Positions 27,789 through 37,199 are shown, numbered from the stretch's first letter. The stretch is 64,000 nt of DNA from CALODP01 sp942492055 (GCA_942492055.1 CALODP010000014.1:62001-126000); one strand, 5' to 3'. Numbers and translations are program-made. Notes: generated by a model not told the origin, from the sequence alone.

Positions 27789-28654
27789 TTTTCCAACATC
27801 CTCTTTCTTGTTCCGGTGTTTTTGTAGCAACGATTTTTTTTGTTATAAATCTTTTCTTCCCTATTAGTAAAGTGATCTATTTCAATAATCTTTAGCATTT
27901 GCATAAAGTTGATATCTTTCTTTAATTCGATTAAATCGGACATAAAGTAAGTGCCGAAATAATAGATTAGATCTCTCGAAGAGTTTTTTAATAGATAATC
28001 TTTGAGTAGCCTTTTTGATTGTTTCGGGCCATATCTGTAATTACTAACGATCCTTTCTTCAAGAAAAGTCTTGTATCTTGATTTGGGATTATTTCTAATG
28101 AGATCGAGCAATATTTGAATGTTAGTATAATTTCTGAAAGCCTGAGTAACTACTTCTTCTTCTGCTAAATCCGGAGCAATTATTTTAAAAGTGACTTCAT
28201 TTGAAATGGTAATCACTTTTTTCCCATTAATTTCGTTGGTGAATTCGAACGCCATTGAGTAATCTCCGGGAGTAAGACAAAATTTCCCAAACCCATTGGA
28301 GAGCTTGTAGGAACCATTAATGTAGTTAAATGTTAAATCGCATAAAGCAGTTAAGGTATCAGAGGGAGCCATTGAATAACCATCCCCCCATTCCGACGCG
28401 ATAAATCGATCCTGAATTTTAGCGTCCTCATTGTTTCGCTTCATAATAGGATAAGTTCCACACCTCTTATGGCCTTGATTTCTATACAGATTTTGAATTA
28501 TCAAAGGGTTGCCGGTATTATTGATAATTTCAATATGGCAGATAATTGGCTCAAAAACCATATATTCGGATTTAAAGAGTGAAATATTAATATTCTGTGC
28601 CACTAAGAGAGTATTTAATATTGTAGTAATTATAAGCAATAGTTTAATTCTCAT
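27785..28654 (-). CDS. Exported protein of unknown function
   Basis: A 289-residue protein with a signal peptide (MRIKLLLIITTILNTLLVAQ). Residues of about 20-155 look like an all-beta, immunoglobulin-like domain (ISLFKSEYMVFEPIICHIEI, LTPGDYSMAFEF). The C-terminal part is helical and strongly basic (NREEKIYNKKNRCYKNTGTRKR). I do not recognise a family. It overlaps the metzincin C-terminal half by 11 bases and the large T9SS cargo gene by four, so the cluster is translated as a coupled unit. Confidence 0.7.
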   Translation of the reverse strand: MRIKLLLIITTILNTLLVAQNINISLFKSEYMVFEPIICHIEIINNTGNPLIIQNLYRNQGHKRCGTYPIMKRNNEDAKIQDRFIASEWGDGYSMAPSDTLTALCDLTFNYINGSYKLSNGFGKFCLTPGDYSMAFEFTNEINGKKVITISNEVTFKIIAPDLAEEEVVTQAFRNYTNIQILLDLIRNNPKSRYKTFLEERIVSNYRYGPKQSKRLLKDYLLKNSSRDLIYYFGTYFMSDLIELKKDINFMQMLKIIEIDHFTNREEKIYNKKNRCYKNTGTRKRMLEK

Positions 28655-29030
28655 CTCTTTTCTCCTTAAGAGTTATATTTAATAACATTTGAAGATGTCC
28701 TTCACAAAATTGCGGTTCTTTTATCCATTGCCCCATTTGTTCATCCGTCATTTCATCCGAATAGCACATTACGCATGTTTTTTTATTTTTGCCGTTATGT
28801 CCTTCTTTATGAGTATCATCAGTGAGTTGTTCAAAATATCCGTTTCCATTTGTTAGATTTCCGGCTCTTGCATGTCCAAGTTCATGTAAGATACTTTTAG
28901 CCAGATTGCTATATGATACACAGTCTATGGAGGTGTTTGTAGTTCTTTCATTCCATATTAAGCTATATGTTGAAAGATTGGGGGGGGTGTTCAAATAACC
29001 AGGAAATGTATAAGTTAGCCCTAATTGATT
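28644..29030 (-). pseudogene. C-terminal catalytic half of a metzincin-like protease, cut off by a TAA
   Basis: The open frame of 128 codons follows the stop of the upstream lipoprotein in the same reading frame. It contains the zinc site HELGHARAG and, further on, TCVMCYSDE, a Met-turn-like segment followed by FCEGH; together these resemble archaemetzincins and related metzincins. There is no ATG start or ribosome site: only a TTG at 28994 inside the frame. The sequence from the stop onward (NQLGLTYTFPGY) reads as a continuation of the upstream protein. I read the two as one gene broken by a nonsense codon at 29031-29033; readthrough or a base-call error are the alternatives. Confidence 0.7.
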
Positions 29031-29921
29031 TTAAAGACCCTCTCTCTCAGCATCGCTTACATCCTCATTAATGGTTATACCAAAATTAGGAAGCCCAACC
29101 AAGTAATGTTTTGCAGTATAGCCTTCCTCAAGATCTTCCCATAACAGTTTGGACATTTTATGGTTCTCAAAGAACGTCATTAATTTGGCTGTTTGATCAT
29201 CGTAGCTCTCAAATAAAAAGGATTCTTGCTCAAGTGAAGTAGTTTGAACATTCTCATAAATAATATCGGTGTTGCATTTCGCAAATGCTTCTTCGATAAC
29301 AGTTTTTGGATTCGGGGTATTATAGGCCAAAATGTCAGCACCTTGCATATATGCATAATGTATCTTCATTTCCCTCTTATCTTCATTATTAATTTTGGAA
29401 ATGTTAAAACAGCTACTTTTGAGAACAGGGTCAGCCTCAACTCCCTTCATTGGTCCTACGTGAAACTCTACATTTTTCCATGCATCAATATTGTAACTTG
29501 TTGTAATTGCTATGATAGCAACAAAATAGTTATTAGTTTCATCAATATAAATGTTTTCATCTTTTCCTATGGATTCTTCTTTAATATCACCTGTTGTTGG
29601 GTTGTCATACCATAATACAGCAGTTTTTCCTGGATCAGCAGTATTATATGGGCCAATAATTACTATATCTCTTGTTTCCGCATCCTTAAAATAGTATGTT
29701 TCGTATTGAAGAAAGACTGAAGCACCGGAATCATTGGTGTTTGGGAGAATAAAACTATCATCGTCCTCGTTGGTACCACCCCCTCCTCCGGTATTGTCAC
29801 CGCCACTTCCGCCACCCCCATTATTCTTTGGATCACCCAAGTTATCAGAAGGACCGCAATTGACGCAAAGAACAACGATACTAAGTAGGCAAATTAATCT
29901 TAATAAATTTCTAATCCACAT
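29031..29921 (-). CDS. Lipoprotein, N-terminal half of a metzincin-like protease
   Basis: From the ATG at 29921, which has a perfect GGAGGT seven bases upstream, the protein has 296 residues. A lipoprotein signal ends near LCVNCG. A flexible linker of glycine repeats follows (GGGGSGGDN and similar), then a domain with two parts: strands at about 65-175 and IHYAYMQGADILAY onward, which looks like the N-terminal half of a metalloprotease fold. It stops at TAA 29031-29033 just before the HELGH-containing half. Without that half it lacks the zinc site and should be inactive. A glycine-rich tether after a lipid anchor is common for FCB surface lipoproteins. Confidence 0.7.
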   Translation of the reverse strand: MWIRNLLRLICLLSIVVLCVNCGPSDNLGDPKNNGGGGSGGDNTGGGGGTNEDDDSFILPNTNDSGASVFLQYETYYFKDAETRDIVIIGPYNTADPGKTAVLWYDNPTTGDIKEESIGKDENIYIDETNNYFVAIIAITTSYNIDAWKNVEFHVGPMKGVEADPVLKSSCFNISKINNEDKREMKIHYAYMQGADILAYNTPNPKTVIEEAFAKCNTDIIYENVQTTSLEQESFLFESYDDQTAKLMTFFENHKMSKLLWEDLEEGYTAKHYLVGLPNFGITINEDVSDAEREGL

Positions 29922-30683
29922 TATACCTCCAATTGAAATATTTAAAATATAGTTAAAAGACATATAGAATGACCTAGGCTGGTGAGAGTACATGGGCACA
30001 ATGGAGATAAAAAATATGCGATAATCGAAACAAAGAGAAATCAGAATCCAATACTATAGAATTATATCGATAGAAACAGCATAAATCATGTAAAAGAATA
30101 ATAATATATTATAATTAAATCTATTTCTTTTTTTTATATAAGTCAATAGATATAAATTATTGCAAGATTAACAAATAAATTAATAAGCCAATAGCTTCGA
30201 AATAGTTATATATGTAATATTCTTAATAGCATCAGATCGGGCTGGATGATGAACAAGTGTGTGAAGAGGATACCTAATTTGTTATATGAAGGGTCAAAGC
30301 TTAGGGGTTGAATGATTTCGAAATAAAAAAGCCCGGGAGCATCTTGTTTATAGTCCTCACCACTCTCGCGGAAAACCCGCAATTAGATGGGGAAAAACAA
30401 GATTCGCCCTCGGCTGAAATATTATGTAGCAGTAAATCACTGACTACCATGTCTATTACCCTGTTTCGTTTATAAAGGTTGAATTTAACTATATAACCGG
30501 AAAGGGACATTTGAAATATAATAAGAATAGCTGAAATAGCAAGGGCAATAGTAAATTATTTAATAGAAGAGTGTAAAAAAGATGAAGAGATTCGGAATAT
30601 TTTTGTAAATTTGAGGGAAACGGAGATCAACACACACTCAGCATATCCGTTAAAATAACACCCAAAATATCGAAGAGGGGAAA
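29922..30683. other. AT-rich non-coding stretch
   Basis: About 760 bases with no convincing gene. Bases 29,950-30,290 are very AT-rich and hold the upstream region of the metzincin cluster. An imperfect inverted repeat is listed separately at 30,325-30,411. A 69-codon open frame on the minus strand across that repeat is judged spurious. Confidence 0.6.
30325..30411 (-). other. Imperfect inverted repeat, possible structured small RNA
   Basis: Bases 30331-30349 and 30392-30411 are near-complementary arms of about 20 bases (9 continuous pairs ATCTTGTTT/AAACAAGAT plus a GC-rich base). The 43-base loop contains an inner GCGG/CCGC hairpin and a CCCCATC/GGTGAGG pairing. On the minus strand the outer arm runs into TTTTTTATT, as at the end of a small RNA or a large terminator. 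No RNA family is recognised. Confidence 0.35.
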
Positions 30684-30842
30684 ATGAAGAGGTTTACGGA
30701 GCTGGCCGGTAGCTTTTACGGAGTGAAGGTTCCATGCTTTAAGAGACGAAGCTTTTTCAGAAAGGTGATGAGTTATTTGAACTCGAGATATTCGATTGAA
30801 ACCGCAATAGGAAAAGCCCTTAGAGATGTGAAATTGAACTAA
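30684..30842 (+). CDS. 52-residue basic small protein
   Basis: A short frame with GAGGGG six bases before its ATG and a terminator directly behind its stop. The product (start MKRFTELAGSFYGVKVPCF) is basic, with a central KRRSFFRKVM stretch and a helical C-terminus ending ALRDVKLN. It has no signal peptide or known domain. Proper translation signals and its own terminator make it a plausible gene; function unknown. Confidence 0.55.
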   Translation: MKRFTELAGSFYGVKVPCFKRRSFFRKVMSYLNSRYSIETAIGKALRDVKLN

Positions 30843-30845
30843 AAG

Positions 30846-30880
30846 AAAGGGGCCGTCTTTTTAAGACCGCCCCTTTTTTA
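30846..30880. terminator. Bidirectional terminator
   Basis: AAAGGGGCCGTCTT and AAGACCGCCCCTTT pair with one mismatch around TTT, followed by T-runs on the plus side. It separates the 52-residue gene from the convergent OPT transporter gene. Confidence 0.85.
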
Positions 30881-30882
30881 TA

Positions 30883-32886
30883 TTAAGCTTCTTCTTTCTT
30901 AGCTCTCATGGAATCCCAGATCATGTAACCGCAGATAGCGATAAACATAACGAATCCGAGAAGTTCTGCTCCGTGAGATTCGGCCCATCCTTCGATGATC
31001 CAGTTATCCCAACCGGCCGAGCTTTGAACAAACCGCAAGAGAGCCGAAACCACCCCGAGCAAAGCGCCACCGGCGATAAAACCACTCGCGATAAGAGTTC
31101 CTCTTTCTTTTCTTGCTTTGTTTAATGATTCGTCTTTGCTTCTAGTGGAAACAAAGTGTGCAATTAAACCACCGATAAGTACAGGTGTATTTAATTCCAA
31201 TGGTAAGTAGACACCTAAAGCGAAAGCCAATGCAGGAACGCCGATCATGTTAAGGATAAGGGCCATCAAAGCACCGGCGATATAGAGCATCCAAGGGGCA
31301 GGTTGATTAGACATCAATGGTTTTAATACAGCAGCCATTGCGTTTGCCTGAGGAGCAACCAAAGCGTCGGGGCCTACGAAACCGTATGTTTTATTGAGTA
31401 CCAAAATTACGCCGGCAACAGTAGCGGCTGAAACAGCGGTACCTAAGAATTTCCATTTTTCCTGTTTGTAAGGGGAAGATCCTAACCAGTATCCTATCTT
31501 AAGGTCGGTAATGAAAGCGCCGGCAACGGAAAGAGCAGTACAAACAACGCCACCGATTATCAACGCGGAAACCATTCCTGCAGGACCGGAAAGTCCAACC
31601 GAAACGAGAACTATTGAAGAAAGGATAAGGGTCATCAATGTCATACCGGAAACCGGGTTACTACCAACAATAGCGATAGCGTTTGCGGCAACGGTAGTGA
31701 ATAGGAAAGCGATAATAAGAACAATTGCCAATCCTACGAAAGCGTGACCGATAGAATCTACAACACCGAAAAGGAAGAAAATAAAGATACCAATAGCGAC
31801 GGAGAAGATACCGGCAGCGATAATACCCATAGAGATATCGCGGTTAGTTCTCAAACCGTTTGTTTTATCATGTTTCTTCCCGAATATTTCGTTGTATCCC
31901 AATGTAACGGCGGATTTGATAATACCGGATGATTTGATGATACCGATCAAACCGGCCATCGCGATACCACCGATACCGATATGGCGAACATAATTAAAGA
32001 ATATTTGTTCGGCGGACATATCTTTTACCAGAGTAGTAATACCAGCTCCGATAGGGGCAGTGATGAAATCACCCAAGTAAGCAAATATCGGAACGAAGAC
32101 ATACCACGCGAGGAAAGAACCGGCTGCGATAATTGCAGCATATTTAAGACCGATAATATAACCGAGTCCCATAACAGCTGCGCCGATATTAACTTTGAAT
32201 ACCAATTTAAGATCTGTTGCCAATTTCTCGCCAATTCCAACGATACGAGTGGAAACAGTTTCGGTCCAAGCGCCGAAGGTAGCTATTAGGAAATCGTAGA
32301 TACCACCGATAATACCGGCGATAACGAGAACCTTAGCTTGTCCGCTTCCTTTTTCACCGGCAACAAGTACTTCGGTAGTAGCGGTTGCTTCGGGGAAAGG
32401 GAATTTTCCGTGCATTTCGGCAACGAAATATTTTCTAAATGGAATTAAGAACAAAATTCCAAGGAAGCCACCCAAAAGGGAAGCCATAAAGACCTGGAAG
32501 AATTCTACTTCGAGATCGAGAATGTAGAGAGCCGGAATAGTAAAGATTGCGCCCGCTACAACGGAACCGGAGGTAGAACCGATTGATTGAATAATAACAT
32601 TTTCGCCAAGGGCTTTGCTTCTTTTGGCCACCGTTGAAACACCAACGGCAATAATAGCGATAGGAATAGCGGCTTCGAAAACCTGACCTATCTTAAGACC
32701 AAGATAAGCGGCAGCACCGGAAAAGAGGACTGCCATAAATAATCCCCAGGCAACTGACCAGAGATTAACTTCCGGATAATTCTTATTCGGGGACATTATC
32801 GGGACGTACTCTTCGCCCGGTTTCAGTTCCGAATAGGCATTGTCCGGTAATCCGATAGGATTCTGGCCGGTATTGTGTTCACTCAT
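30883..32886 (-). CDS. OPT family oligopeptide transporter
   Basis: The 667-residue membrane protein has about fifteen hydrophobic segments. Family motifs include YLGLKIGQVFEAAIPIAI near the N-terminus, MHGKFPFPEATATTEVL, SNPVSGMTL and a long C-terminal bundle. Prokaryotic OPT proteins import small peptides with protons. The gene follows the S8 protease by nine bases and comes third in the run membrane protein, S8 protease, OPT, which suggests that peptides made outside the cytoplasm are taken up here. Metal-chelate transport is a known alternative for the family. Confidence 0.93.
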   Translation of the reverse strand: MSEHNTGQNPIGLPDNAYSELKPGEEYVPIMSPNKNYPEVNLWSVAWGLFMAVLFSGAAAYLGLKIGQVFEAAIPIAIIAVGVSTVAKRSKALGENVIIQSIGSTSGSVVAGAIFTIPALYILDLEVEFFQVFMASLLGGFLGILFLIPFRKYFVAEMHGKFPFPEATATTEVLVAGEKGSGQAKVLVIAGIIGGIYDFLIATFGAWTETVSTRIVGIGEKLATDLKLVFKVNIGAAVMGLGYIIGLKYAAIIAAGSFLAWYVFVPIFAYLGDFITAPIGAGITTLVKDMSAEQIFFNYVRHIGIGGIAMAGLIGIIKSSGIIKSAVTLGYNEIFGKKHDKTNGLRTNRDISMGIIAAGIFSVAIGIFIFFLFGVVDSIGHAFVGLAIVLIIAFLFTTVAANAIAIVGSNPVSGMTLMTLILSSIVLVSVGLSGPAGMVSALIIGGVVCTALSVAGAFITDLKIGYWLGSSPYKQEKWKFLGTAVSAATVAGVILVLNKTYGFVGPDALVAPQANAMAAVLKPLMSNQPAPWMLYIAGALMALILNMIGVPALAFALGVYLPLELNTPVLIGGLIAHFVSTRSKDESLNKARKERGTLIASGFIAGGALLGVVSALLRFVQSSAGWDNWIIEGWAESHGAELLGFVMFIAICGYMIWDSMRAKKEEA

Positions 32887-32895
32887 AAAGAACTC

Positions 32896-35703
32896 CTAGA
32901 ATTTAATAAATACTGGTAATACGTATTCGTTTGTATCTGACTTCAATGATTTGAAGTAAATATTCGCGTAAGGTTTAACATCTTCCGGAAATTCGAAATC
33001 CGGTTTTTGGTACTTACATTCTATCTTATCCGAAATAGAAGGATAGAGAGTAACTTTGTTTTTTCCGTTGATTGTAACTTTCATAGCCGGTTGTTTTTTA
33101 AGAACCGTTACCTCGGTAATATTCACATCCATTTGGCCGGCTTTGTTTGCGTATCCGGGAACCAACAAGAGAGTAAGTTCTGTATCTTCTTTAAATTTGT
33201 TCATCAGGGTAACGTCGCAAGAACTATTTCCGAAACCACCGATAGCCTGAGTTTTACCATCTTTGTCGACAACCATTACCGCAAAGTCGGTAGTTTTGTT
33301 AAAGTCTTCTTTGCTGATATTCATTTCAAAGACTTTAGCTCTTTCATCTTTTTTGATGGTGAAAGGCATTTTATATGTTTCTACGCTATCGAGGAAGATA
33401 GTATAATCTTTCTTGTAGCCTTTAATTTTACTTGCCAACTTGTAAGATTTCACCTCGTCAAAGGTATTAATAATCTCAACGAAATTCTTTTTCGGAGATA
33501 GAGGTTTTTTATCAACTCTTTCCAATCCGTCGAATTCCACATCGAGAGTATAAGTAGAAGTATCTTTTGAAGTATATTCGCCGAGAACTATAAGTTCGTA
33601 GACCCCTTTCTTAAGGTCGTAGAAGAATTTTTCGTAATTTTCTTCCTCGTACTGTGGGCGTAATCTTCCGGCCATAACACCGTGTCCGTCAGGATTATGC
33701 AAATAGAATCTGCAACTAGTGAATTCGTCTTTGGCGGATTTAATAGCAATACGCATTGTAGAAGCACCGGCAGGGACATTTAAGAAATATCTTTTATGCA
33801 TACCCGGAGCAACTTTTACCTTTTCCCATGTTTGGGTGTATTTGTTAGCGGAATTAAATTCGTAAGGAATAATTACGGTTGCCATCATCTCAAATTCAGG
33901 GAATTTGGATTTGTCGGCTCTTTGGGCATATAACTTAGCGTTATACATACCAGGGGATTGCATCTTATCGCGATCGATACGGAAATCAACAGTAGCGCCT
34001 TGTTGGTTTCTGAGGTGAACTTTTTTCTTAATTGGTTTCAACCATTCGCTATCGCTTGTGATGTTATAGAGTCTGTAGAATTTCTTATTATCGATAGTGT
34101 TATTTCTTTCTACGGCGAACTCAAAATGTTCTTTACCTGTAATGTAAGATCCATTTCTGATGTATAGGGACTGTGATTGATCGTCAGGCATATTAGGAGC
34201 AAATGATGAAACGGTGTATGTTTCGAATTTGTTCTGTTCACCGTTTTTGATGTATTTCTTCAATATCTCATAAGAATTAACAACATTGATGTAGCCGGAT
34301 CCCATATCGATACTTTCGTAGCCTTCCATATCGGTAGCACCTTCTCTAACAGCGTTAAATAGTAAGGGAGAAGGAATCTTAGCATCAGGATATTCCTGCT
34401 TAACAGCAGACATCAATAGAGAAACAACGCCAGCCGAATATGGGCACGCCATACTTGTTCCCCAGAAAGTATCGCCACCTACAAAGTTAGGGATGGTTGA
34501 TACACAAGCTCCCGGAGAAACGATATCAGGTTTATTAACTTCTCCGCCACGTGAACTGAAATGAAGAATCAGATCACGACCAGGGATGGCGCCATAAAGA
34601 TCTTCGGCAACTTCTTCTGCCAATACCGCTCCACTTGAAAGGAGCCATTCGCAAGAAGAAGGGAGGCCAGTAGTTGAGATACCCGGACCTTCGTTACCGT
34701 TTGAGGTACAGATATAGAGATAAGGATTATCTTTTGCCAATTTGGTAAGGAAGATTTCCAAATCGGAACGAGCTTCAATTTCGGAGGCAATTCCGTAGCT
34801 CATAGTGATAATGCAAACTTCTTCTCTTTCTATAGCCATTTTAGCGGCGTATTCGTAAGCTTTTCTCATACTTTCGGTAACTGTAGCTCCACCTGAGTAA
34901 TTATTGTTACCGATTTTAAGAGTGACGATTTTAGCACCGGGAGCAACGCCGTTAAGAGGATTGTTTCCAATCTGGAATCCTGCTGCGATACCGGCGCAAT
35001 GTGATCCGTGAGATCCGTCGTCAAAGAAAAAGGATACTCTTTTCTCATCAGGGAAAATATTCAAAGCGATTGTAAAGAATGGTAAATCGTCTTTATTAGG
35101 GATTGTAAAAGTATCAAACTTTTCTTTGTAATTTCTCAAAGGCTTTTCATCGTCGATAGCTCCGTCGGAGTCCGTATCAACATAAACAACCCAATATTCT
35201 TCGCCGTTATCATTTGTTTTAAAAGTAACGAATTGGAATTGATCATCTTCTTTTCCGTTGCCGTTAATATCGGCCGCACCGGAACCGGAGTTTTGCCAAA
35301 GTTTCTCGGGAACAACACCAATAAAGTAGTCGTCGATTGCCTTAAGAGAAAGCTTATCTGCTCCCGATAGTTTAAGATTTTTATCTTCGTTTACGAAGTA
35401 GTGGATATCATCTTCTTCATCTTTATCAGCTTCGTAGAAGAAGATATCTCCTTGGCCAGTGAAGTCTTGAGCGTCAATAACTTTAACTTCACCGGTTGAT
35501 GTTTTTGTCAAACCATCTATACCCATATCAACACCGGTATCGAGTACAAAAATGATTGTTCCTCTACCGTCGAAGTCAGGATGTTTATCAAGAAATTCCT
35601 GAACTCCTGTATTGCTAAGGGAGATAAAAGTTTGTTGTAATTCTTGCGCATTAATGGTTACAGTCAGCAAAAAAGCCGAAAGTATCAAGAGAGCGCGTTT
35701 CAT
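32896..35703 (-). CDS. Exported subtilisin-like (S8) serine protease, tripeptidyl-peptidase II-like
   Basis: The 935-residue protein has a signal peptide (ending TINAQ). The S8 triad is visible: Asp55 in VLDTGVDMG, His near 236 in GSHGSHCAG, Ser near 416 in WGTSMACPYSAG. Between Asp and His is a long insertion of about 180 residues, a feature of the tripeptidyl-peptidase II branch. The C-terminal 450 residues are beta-rich (YFLNVPAGASTMRIAI) and also fit that branch. It lies between an unknown membrane protein and an OPT transporter in one strand run. No T9SS tail is seen, so it probably stays in the periplasm. Confidence 0.9.
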   Translation of the reverse strand: MKRALLILSAFLLTVTINAQELQQTFISLSNTGVQEFLDKHPDFDGRGTIIFVLDTGVDMGIDGLTKTSTGEVKVIDAQDFTGQGDIFFYEADKDEEDDIHYFVNEDKNLKLSGADKLSLKAIDDYFIGVVPEKLWQNSGSGAADINGNGKEDDQFQFVTFKTNDNGEEYWVVYVDTDSDGAIDDEKPLRNYKEKFDTFTIPNKDDLPFFTIALNIFPDEKRVSFFFDDGSHGSHCAGIAAGFQIGNNPLNGVAPGAKIVTLKIGNNNYSGGATVTESMRKAYEYAAKMAIEREEVCIITMSYGIASEIEARSDLEIFLTKLAKDNPYLYICTSNGNEGPGISTTGLPSSCEWLLSSGAVLAEEVAEDLYGAIPGRDLILHFSSRGGEVNKPDIVSPGACVSTIPNFVGGDTFWGTSMACPYSAGVVSLLMSAVKQEYPDAKIPSPLLFNAVREGATDMEGYESIDMGSGYINVVNSYEILKKYIKNGEQNKFETYTVSSFAPNMPDDQSQSLYIRNGSYITGKEHFEFAVERNNTIDNKKFYRLYNITSDSEWLKPIKKKVHLRNQQGATVDFRIDRDKMQSPGMYNAKLYAQRADKSKFPEFEMMATVIIPYEFNSANKYTQTWEKVKVAPGMHKRYFLNVPAGASTMRIAIKSAKDEFTSCRFYLHNPDGHGVMAGRLRPQYEEENYEKFFYDLKKGVYELIVLGEYTSKDTSTYTLDVEFDGLERVDKKPLSPKKNFVEIINTFDEVKSYKLASKIKGYKKDYTIFLDSVETYKMPFTIKKDERAKVFEMNISKEDFNKTTDFAVMVVDKDGKTQAIGGFGNSSCDVTLMNKFKEDTELTLLLVPGYANKAGQMDVNITEVTVLKKQPAMKVTINGKNKVTLYPSISDKIECKYQKPDFEFPEDVKPYANIYFKSLKSDTNEYVLPVFIKF

Positions 35704-35727
35704 AAAAACCCCCGTGTTTTATAAATA

Positions 35728-36564
35728 TTATTTTGTAATTGATTTAGTGACAGAGACTTTTGCTTTGTCAAGTTTATTGTAATCCAATTCCGAACCGAGA
35801 AGGCTATGAGGAATAAGGTAAACAACCATAAGTAAGATTGCCGCGAACAAAGCCCATAGAGCCGGGTGTTTTGCTTTGCGGTATTTAAAGAAGGCAAAAA
35901 GCCATCCGATAAAAGCAACAATAGTTTTATTATCCGTCAGATCATGTCCGAAGGGGAAGCCAGTCCAATAAGCACCGAACGCGTATTTTTGCACCAACGG
36001 ACCGAGTATAAGGCCACCTACAAGTAAAAGCCCCAAAGTCCAGAGAGTAAGTCTGATAAGTTTGGGTTTTTTTGCGAAAGCTTCCAAACCGGTTCTGGTA
36101 GAAAGAAGCATTGCCCCGAACATCGTAATTACATGGAGAATAAGAAGCCAGAGAGGCACATCTCCTTTGAAACGTATAATAACGTTTTCTTCCAAAGGGA
36201 GAATATATTTATTACCGCTTTTTTGCAATTCGATGTAATATAGAAGTTTTCCTGCCGGAGGCTGATTCGGGAGGAGACCGGTAAGAGTAGATCCTTCTCT
36301 AACCATTTCATCGATGTTCCATTCGTCATCTGTTTTGAATCGTTTCCAAAAAAGCGTACCGGTAAACTCAACATCTTCAACGTCAATAGAAACAATGTGA
36401 TCCGAGGTCCCTCCGTGGCTACGGTATAATTTGTAGGTAACCGAAGAATTCTCAAGTTTAACACTCTCGCTAAGAGGATAGGTAGGGCCTGTTCTTTTTT
36501 GATAATATGCGGTTGCAAGGGTAATAACAAAGGCCAACAACCACAATAGAAATTTACTTTTCAT
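35728..36564 (-). CDS. Membrane protein of unknown function
   Basis: A 278-residue protein with an N-terminal hydrophobic segment (LLWLLAFVITLATAYY), an extracytoplasmic beta-rich domain of about 110 residues (VTYKLYRSHGGTSDH, GTLFWKRFKTDDEW), then four further membrane segments at about 137-245 and a basic tail. I do not recognise a family. It starts the run that continues with the S8 protease (24-base gap) and the OPT transporter, so a role in handling peptides or the protease at the membrane is a guess from position only. Confidence 0.75.
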   Translation of the reverse strand: MKSKFLLWLLAFVITLATAYYQKRTGPTYPLSESVKLENSSVTYKLYRSHGGTSDHIVSIDVEDVEFTGTLFWKRFKTDDEWNIDEMVREGSTLTGLLPNQPPAGKLLYYIELQKSGNKYILPLEENVIIRFKGDVPLWLLILHVITMFGAMLLSTRTGLEAFAKKPKLIRLTLWTLGLLLVGGLILGPLVQKYAFGAYWTGFPFGHDLTDNKTIVAFIGWLFAFFKYRKAKHPALWALFAAILLMVVYLIPHSLLGSELDYNKLDKAKVSVTKSITK

Positions 36565-36668
36565 TAAGAATCGGAATTTGTTTTTTCCATATCAACTAGA
36601 GCCTTAAATTAAGATATATCGGGTGATAATAGCAAATATTATTTCAGAATAATCTTCACTATCCGAAC

Positions 36669-37190
36669 TTACTTCATTTCATCCCGCATCTTCATTTCCC
36701 GGGACTTCTCCAATTTTCTTACCGGCGCACGGAGTAATAGTTTACCCCCCTTTTGGAAGATCAAATTAACCGAGTATAGAGAATCGGAATGGATATTTTC
36801 AGTCAATTTGATAAGCATAATGTGATAGCTCATAGGTTTCAGATGTACTGTAGAATAAGGGGCAATAGGGAGCTCATCGATTCTTCGCATACCCATCATA
36901 TCGTTAGAGGCTTTAAAGGACTCATGTATTTCAACTATCTCCGCAAAATCCGCTTCCGCTCCGATAAGAGTATCGGCATTCGAAGTGTTGTTAATTATTG
37001 TTAGAAACATAGCGCTGTTCATTCCTTTGGCGGCAGCGCGAATCCACGGAGATGTAACAGTAAGTTCCTCGTCGATTATTTTTTCCGCTTTTTGGGTATT
37101 GATAACCGGCTTTTGAGTATCATTATTTTTTTCGCCGCAAGAGAATAGAAGAAGAGTTGCTAATAGTAGGAAAAATATTTTGTTTTTCAT
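36669..37190 (-). CDS. PCuAC-type periplasmic copper chaperone
   Basis: The 173-residue lipoprotein (LLLFSCG) has the copper-binding pattern of the DUF461/PCuAC family: HESFKASNDMMGMRR, then LKPMSYHIMLI, giving the H...M...H.M ligand set. Family members pass Cu(I) to the CuA site of cytochrome oxidase. The gene follows the SCO1 homologue by nine bases, a common pairing that supports the role. The basic, methionine-containing tail (REMKMRDEMK) is extra. Confidence 0.9.
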   Translation of the reverse strand: MKNKIFFLLLATLLLFSCGEKNNDTQKPVINTQKAEKIIDEELTVTSPWIRAAAKGMNSAMFLTIINNTSNADTLIGAEADFAEIVEIHESFKASNDMMGMRRIDELPIAPYSTVHLKPMSYHIMLIKLTENIHSDSLYSVNLIFQKGGKLLLRAPVRKLEKSREMKMRDEMK

Positions 37191-37199
37191 GATGCCCTC

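Noticed and set aside
30301..30510. 69-residue protein on the minus strand
   Set aside because: It covers the inverted repeat and a T-run, has no ribosome site and no domain-like features; structure at the nucleic-acid level explains it better.
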